Source: Bacillota bacterium
GTDB lineage: Bacteria > Bacillota > Clostridia > Acetivibrionales > DSM-1351
Assembly: GCA_023441625.1 (NCBI GenBank)
Contig: JAEZOA010000156.1
Span: 1-26,121 of the forward strand
Direction of reading: 5' to 3'
Length of the DNA stretch: 26,121 nucleotides
The notes under the pieces are model-generated. The model saw only the letters and a program-made list of their open reading frames with translations. It was not told the origin of the DNA and did not search any database. Made by a program: the position numbers and the translations under genes. This document shows, piece after piece, positions 22,588 through 26,121 of the stretch; the stretch's first letter is position 1; each line of letters opens with the position of its first letter.

Positions 22588-23815
22588 TTACTCTTTATAG
22601 TTATAATTTATCTTTAAACCTTCTTTATTTGTGGCCCAATCGGCTATTGGTTTAGGCATTTTTTTTGAATATTTTTCATCATTGGTAAAATAATCTATAC
22701 TATCATCTCCAACAATGGCTGCATATATATACTCTGATGAAATAATATAAGAACAAAAACCTCCTAAGCCTCTTAACAAAGAATTTCCAGCCTTCACTTT
22801 TTTACCATCTAAACTTACTTCTGAATAATCTACATATGATGTATAATTAATAAAGTCACTAAATCTATCACCAACTATCTTTTTAAATAAAGCTTCCTGC
22901 TCCTTTGTATCAACAATGCCAACCTGAAGAGCTGTAGGCATAACAACATCTACTTTTCCCTTGACAAAGCTGGAGTCAAAACCTACTCCCATTCCACACA
23001 TATAGTCATACATATTAGATTTCAAATTTAAGAGATTATTTTCTATTTTAAACTCAAATAAAACATTTTCATTTTTGTCATCATAGGTCATATCCTTAAA
23101 GGCAGTTTTTGCAATATTATTATTTACAATTCCAAAGCTAGTCAAGTCTCCAATATTTGCACCACTAAAAGCTTTTAAATCATAATAAATCAAGTCATTG
23201 TATAGTACTTTTATGTCAGCTTCTGACCCACGAAAATATCCTGAGTTTTGACCAGTCCAATGGCCATCAAATTTCATAATATCTATACCTGGTTGCATTG
23301 GAGCGGTAACTTCTGAGCCTTCTCTTATTAAATACATTGGATATTATAGTATTACCGTTTTTCCAACATCCTTCAATATAATCGTTATTTCTAAACACTC
23401 CTATGAGCTCTGCTTTTTTATCTGTATCCTCTGTAAGGGAAATAGTTTGAAAATCTTTCATTTCTGCAAAATTATCTATAGAACCTTCTAGATTAATATT
23501 GGTTTTATACTGGTCATAATAATATACACCTGTAACCTTGTTACCTGCAATATCAAACTTTGCATGTATCTTTGTATTTCCTATAGAACCTGCAAACCAA
23601 CTTTTATCAACAGGCAGCTGCTTTATTTCAGTTGTTAGCTGTTGATTTGCTGTTGTAGATTGTTTGATAGGTTATTGGGTTTTAGTAGCTTGTTCCGAAT
23701 TTATAACTGTTGAAGTAGATGCAATTGTCCTTGTATCTACTTGCTTCTGCTCATTTTGTGTAGAACATCCAGCTAGCATAAAAATCATAAATATCAATAT
23801 CATTGCCTTCTTCAT
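22588..23815 (-). pseudogene. Lipoprotein gene broken by a stop codon and a frameshift
   Basis: ATG 23815, behind AGGGAGAG, opens a lipoprotein with signal peptide and lipobox (MLAGC, Cys17). Codon 48 is TAA (23674-23672); in the same frame coding sequence continues through FAGSIGNTKIHAKFDIAG and GVYYYDQYKTNI (a repeated-looking beta-strand module) to about 23330. There the open frame shifts to one continuing MYLIREGSEVTAPMQPG to the stop at 22588. Joined, the product would be about 400 residues: N-terminal lipobox, a beta-rich domain and a C-terminal domain with YMCGMGVGFDSSF. I recognise no family. Two independent lesions argue for decay rather than sequencing error, though assembly error at one site cannot be excluded. 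Confidence 0.75.
23631..23651. repeat. 21-bp direct repeat, left copy
   Basis: These 21 bases recur exactly at 23956-23976, 325 bp away in the same orientation (core TTAGCTGTTGATTTGCT). This copy lies in the coding sequence of the broken lipoprotein gene, just downstream of its premature stop. Confidence 0.8.
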
Positions 23816-23912
23816 GAATACTCTCCCTCTTTTGATTTTCTCTTATCTTCATAACCCTCTCTACTAGCTTACATAAGCTTATTTCATATTCTACCCATGA
23901 ATAATATTTACA

Positions 23913-23945
23913 CAAAAAATACTAAACGTCTAAAACGCTTAGTAT
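23913..23945 (-). terminator. Intrinsic terminator of the MFS gene
   Basis: On the - strand ATACTAAGCGT pairs with ACGTTTAGTAT around a 5-nt loop, followed by TTTTTT (one G-U and otherwise perfect). It lies 46 bp past the MFS stop codon. Confidence 0.88.
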
Positions 23946-23955
23946 CTTTGTTTTG

Positions 23956-23976
23956 GTTGTTAGCTGTTGATTTGCT
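23956..23976. repeat. 21-bp direct repeat, right copy
   Basis: Exact copy of 23631-23651, between the MFS terminator and the MFS stop codon. The neighbouring hairpin CTGCCT-tatt-AGGCAG (23986-24001) overlaps the MFS stop codon. Confidence 0.8.
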
Positions 23977-23991
23977 AAAGAAACTGCCTTA

Positions 23992-25197
23992 TTAGGCAGC
24001 TCTTTTTTTAACTTTATTATAAATTATCCACAATACCACACTAATAAATACAATATATAAGGATGTGAAAAACAATAATGTATGTAGATCAACTCCTGAT
24101 AGTACAAAAGAATAAACACCAAAGAAAGCTATTGCAAACAAATTATTCATCAGTGATATTAGGGAGTGCACTGTCGAACGTCCTTGTTCTTCTATTTGTT
24201 GTTGTACATAGTCTTCATATAGTATCCTAGTAGAAGCCATTATTAGATAAAAAAGCCCATATAACGGCATAACAAATATACTACCTACCCATCCAGATAC
24301 CCCTAAAAGTCCTGCTGCTATTAAGCATAGTACAAAAATCGCATTAAACCGATCGCTAATCTTAAAACTTACCAATATATTTTTAAGTTTATATGCTATT
24401 CTACCTCCAATAGCTTCCAAGATATATCTAGTACTCCCCCATACACCAACCAAAGCAAGGTTTAAGCCATATCTATCAGCTATAAGAGAGTCATACTCAT
24501 CAAGAATGCCTGAAATACCAATAACAAGAATGGACATTAGAATGACAGTAAGCAACCACAAATTCCTTGTGCAAAAAATCACAGCATCATATAAAGTGGC
24601 AAATGACTTTGTTAGTCCTAACTCTTGCTTTTCATGTTGTCTCTGTTTGAAGTAGTTTACTTCTTTAAATCTAAATGTAAACCCAACACAAATTAGCATG
24701 GATATAACTGAAATAACTAACACCAAGTTCATTCCAAATGTCATTGCTAGAAATCCACCAGTTATTCCTGATATAGAAACTCCTATATTTGAATAAAAAC
24801 TACATTTGCCGTATATCTTCTCAAACTCATCTTCTTGCCCATACTGCTTTAAACTATCATATAATAAAGCTTCTTCTGAGCCAGAACAAAAACATTCGCT
24901 TATCCCCCATAATGCAAAGCCTAAAGCAAAAAATAAAAAACCATTGGAAAATAACCAACATGTATAGCATAATGCTTTACATATACTTCCAATAATCAAC
25001 ATATACTTTCTGTTCCAATGATCTGCCAAAACACCTGATGGTATCTCAAGTAAAACTGATGGTGCTGCCCATATGGCAAGTAGTACTGAAATTTGCGACA
25101 AGGAAAGTCCCTTAGACTCAAAAAGCAAAAGGTACACAGGGTAAATTGGTACTAAATGTTGTATCAATTTATAAAAGTAAAATATTCTGATATTCAT
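23992..25197 (-). CDS. Major facilitator superfamily exporter
   Basis: The 401-residue protein has about 12 membrane helices. The conserved MFS loop between helices 2 and 3 reads GVLADHWNRKYMLIIGS, with the upstream SVLLEIPSG typical of a drug-efflux-like clade that also contains putative macrolide/multidrug exporters; the second half has a weaker copy. Substrate unknown. The start ATG at 25197 has AGAAGGGATC upstream but at long spacing (about 12 nt), and that sequence is buried in a predicted hairpin (see 25208-25258). A stop codon just upstream rules out an earlier start. Expression control by translational attenuation is inferred from the leader. Confidence 0.9.
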   Translation of the reverse strand: MNIRIFYFYKLIQHLVPIYPVYLLLFESKGLSLSQISVLLAIWAAPSVLLEIPSGVLADHWNRKYMLIIGSICKALCYTCWLFSNGFLFFALGFALWGISECFCSGSEEALLYDSLKQYGQEDEFEKIYGKCSFYSNIGVSISGITGGFLAMTFGMNLVLVISVISMLICVGFTFRFKEVNYFKQRQHEKQELGLTKSFATLYDAVIFCTRNLWLLTVILMSILVIGISGILDEYDSLIADRYGLNLALVGVWGSTRYILEAIGGRIAYKLKNILVSFKISDRFNAIFVLCLIAAGLLGVSGWVGSIFVMPLYGLFYLIMASTRILYEDYVQQQIEEQGRSTVHSLISLMNNLFAIAFFGVYSFVLSGVDLHTLLFFTSLYIVFISVVLWIIYNKVKKRAA

Positions 25198-25207
25198 AGT
25201 TAACGTT

Positions 25208-25258
25208 GATCCCTTCTACATAATATAATAGTAAATATCAATAGGTCATGTAGAAAGG
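25208..25258 (-). promoter_or_regulatory. Hairpin masking the MFS ribosome binding site
   Basis: On the - strand CCTTTCTACAT (25258-25248) pairs with ATGTAGAAGGG (25221-25211) in an 11-bp stem with one G-U pair and a 26-nt loop. The 3' arm carries AGAAGGG, the only Shine-Dalgarno-like sequence before the MFS start, so folding would hide it. Confidence 0.6.
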
Positions 25259-25279
25259 TGGTCCTCGGGCATATAGGCG

Positions 25280-25321
25280 TTATTGACCAGTATCAAACCA
25301 AATTGCAATTCTTTTTTTCAA
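25280..25321 (-). CDS. Putative 13-residue leader peptide of the MFS gene
   Basis: TTG 25321, eight bases after GGAG (in GGAGTGAT, 25333-25326), opens MKKRIAIWFDTGQ followed by TAA. It ends 22 nt before the hairpin that masks the MFS ribosome binding site. Short basic N-termini and placement like this are typical of leader peptides of antibiotic-inducible resistance genes, where ribosome stalling opens the downstream structure. Translation is not proven. Confidence 0.4.
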   Translation of the reverse strand: MKKRIAIWFDTGQ

Positions 25322-25344
25322 GTTTATCACTCCAATTCTAAATT

Positions 25345-25500
25345 TTACATCATTATATCATAGTATTTACAGAAACAAAATATTTTTTGCTGAATATTGT
25401 TAGTTTTGTTAGTTTCTGCAACAACTCTGTTTTTACTACATACTTCTGAACAAGCTACAACATAGGGTCTTTTAACCTTGTATACCTTTCCTAAACCCAT
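25345..25500 (-). CDS. Possible small Cys-containing protein, 51 residues
   Basis: ATG 25500, with GGGGAGAT at about 9 bases spacing, opens a 51-codon frame (MGLGKVYKVKRPYVVACSEV, later CSKNRVV and FCFCKYYDIMM). It contains four Cys and is basic; no family is recognised. The last codons overlap a sequence that also looks like the promoter of the MFS leader (TATAAT, 25357-25352), so either element may be fortuitous. No terminator separates it from the MFS leader. Confidence 0.3.
   Translation of the reverse strand: MGLGKVYKVKRPYVVACSEVCSKNRVVAETNKTNNIQQKIFCFCKYYDIMM
25352..25376 (-). promoter_or_regulatory. Candidate promoter of the MFS leader
   Basis: On the - strand TGATATAAT is an extended -10 (hexamer 25357-25352), with TTTGTT or TTGTTT 15-16 bp upstream. 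Transcription would start near 25345, giving a leader of about 150 nt that contains the 13-codon frame and the masking hairpin. Confidence 0.5.
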
Positions 25501-25548
25501 TAAGTTTTATCTCCCCTGTCCCATGCTCTGTTATTGCGTATGATAAGC

Positions 25549-25580
25549 AAAAAACCCTGTAACTATTTAGTTACAAGGTT
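25549..25580 (-). terminator. Intrinsic terminator of the tRNA-Leu gene
   Basis: On the - strand AACCTTGTAACT pairs with AGTTACAGGGTT (one G-U) around AAAT and runs into TTTTTT. It lies 12 bp downstream of the tRNA 3' end. Confidence 0.9.
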
Positions 25581-25591
25581 CTTAAAAAGTT

Positions 25592-25678
25592 TGGTGCCGA
25601 AGGCCGGACTTGAACCGGCACGGGTTTAACCCCGCTGGATTTTGAGTCCAGTGCGTCTGCCAATTTCACCACTTCGGC
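25592..25678 (-). tRNA. tRNA-Leu, anticodon CAA
   Basis: The - strand reads GCCGAAG (acceptor) ... CTTCGGC-A-CCA with encoded CCA. The anticodon arm CTGGA-CTCAAAA-TCCAG gives anticodon CAA (reads UUG codons). A long variable arm of class II type (CGGGGTTAAACCCG region) precedes the T arm GCCGG-TTCAAGT-CCGGC. A promoter and terminator of its own suggest a stand-alone unit. Confidence 0.97.
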
Positions 25679-25703
25679 GTGATTAAGTATCGACTGCTTA
25701 AAT

Positions 25704-25732
25704 ATATTAACACAGAAACCATCACAAATCAA
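25704..25732 (-). promoter_or_regulatory. Promoter of tRNA-Leu
   Basis: On the - strand TTGATT (25732-25727), a 17-bp spacer and TAATAT (25709-25704) with a preceding TG (extended -10). The transcript would start near 25697, about 20 nt before the tRNA 5' end. Confidence 0.72.
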
Positions 25733-25762
25733 TACCGAAATTTATAAATTGCTTGAAAGTTG

Positions 25763-25801
25763 AAAAAAATGGTTAGACCCAATTAAAGAAAATCTAACCA
25801 T
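25763..25801 (-). terminator. Intrinsic terminator for a transcript entering from the right
   Basis: On the - strand ATGGTTAG (25801-25794) pairs with CTAACCAT (25776-25769) and is followed by a run of seven Ts (to 25763). No gene on the - strand is visible between it and the window end, so it must serve a gene or RNA whose body includes or lies beyond the palindromic element at 25889-26104. The segment 25802-25888 has no gene. Confidence 0.7.
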
Positions 25802-25888
25802 ATGATAATACTCGTTAACTAAATGACATTGATTCAGCCTCTGACAATACAATATACAACACATGCTTTCATAACCTAATATATTGTA

Positions 25889-26104
25889 GGTGTTCAAAAC
25901 TTATCAATGGAAAGTTGGATTAGAAATAATTGCATGAATTAGTTGGTGAATCGAAGTGTTTTTGCCGAAAAACCGACACGATGTCGGTTTTAGCACACTA
26001 TGAACCATGGATGGTGAATGTGTGCGACGGCAAAAACACTGAGATGAGCCATTACTAATTCTAGCAATTATTTCGGCAACAAACCATTGATAAATTTGAA
26101 CACC
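25889..26104. repeat. 216-bp nested palindromic element (MITE-like or structured RNA)
   Basis: The outer arms GGTGTTCAAAACTTATCAATGG (25889-25910) and its near reverse complement (26084-26104) enclose three further layers of inverted arms: AAATAATTGC with GCAATTATTT and GAATTAGT with ACTAATTC (25924-25943 against 26054-26073), then AGTGTTTTTGCCG with CGGCAAAAACACT (25955-25967 against 26028-26040). Inside are two side hairpins: AAACCGACA-cga-TGTCGGTTT (25970-25990) and GCACAC...GTGTGC (25993-26025). A 67-codon frame across it is a by-product of the symmetry. Terminal inverted repeats without a transposase fit a MITE; the layered arms fit a structured RNA. Confidence 0.75.
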
Positions 26105-26121
26105 CATAGACTGAGTTAACA

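Noticed and set aside
25255..25300. GGACCACC region in the MFS leader considered as a T-box
   Set aside because: The T-box core (TGG-containing bulge with flanking helix and specifier stem) is not present, and a short leader frame fits better.
25904..26107. 67-codon open frame on the - strand across the palindromic element
   Set aside because: It follows the symmetry of the inverted repeats, has no ribosome binding site and no recognisable protein pattern.

Overview
The window is AT-rich, has strong AGGAGG-type ribosome binding sites, and encodes spore-former proteins (a Spo0E-like phosphatase, a Cys/Asn/Gly-rich protein of spore-coat type). It also has an S20/HemW neighbourhood, a thiamine block with a TPP riboswitch, and an anaerobic-type glycerol-3-phosphate dehydrogenase operon. 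This fits a chromosomal segment of an anaerobic, spore-forming member of the Clostridia (Firmicutes). I cannot name the species from sequence alone. Most of the window is ordinary chromosome; there is no prophage, plasmid backbone or CRISPR array.

Layout. 1-600: promoter, rpsT and a bidirectional terminator. 623-1756 (-): hemW, with a long upstream gap holding tiny reading frames. 2187-3563 (+): MATE exporter. 3738-4728 (+): a four-helix membrane protein overlapping a MarR regulator, behind a strong promoter that contains a dyad operator. 4935-5888 (-): a secreted copper-amine-oxidase-N-domain protein followed by a 49-residue secreted peptide not annotated by length-limited ORF calling. 6056-8250 (-): TPP riboswitch, terminator, thiC and thiW. 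8302-8691 (-): spore-coat-like protein. 8831-10429 (-): exported alpha/beta hydrolase whose nucleophile elbow reads GHGQGG, with no Ser. 10639-14022 (-): glpA-like, glpB-like, DUF1667 and a small Cys protein. 14124-15927 (-): ECF sigma factor and membrane anti-sigma candidate. 16073-18412 (-): Ddl, AraC regulator and ABM-fold protein. 18622-21447 (-): AraC regulator and a secreted double-LamG/Ig-like protein. 21587-21763 (+): Spo0E-like. 21850-23815 (-): hypothetical gene, truncated winged-helix remnant and a doubly broken lipoprotein gene, which together look like a decay zone. 23992-25357 (-): MFS exporter behind a leader with a 13-codon ORF and a hairpin that masks the exporter's ribosome binding site. 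25592-25678 (-): tRNA-Leu(CAA). 25763-26121: a terminator and a 216-bp nested palindromic element.

The least explained signals are: (i) a 35-bp hairpin repeat present three times, each time abutting the U-tract of an intrinsic terminator and in the terminator's orientation; (ii) the 216-bp nested palindrome at the right end; (iii) the MFS leader, which has the architecture of drug-inducible translational attenuation; (iv) the hydrolase lacking its nucleophile; and (v) two dyad operators linked to regulator genes. All functional statements are inferences from reading the sequence; no database search was run.
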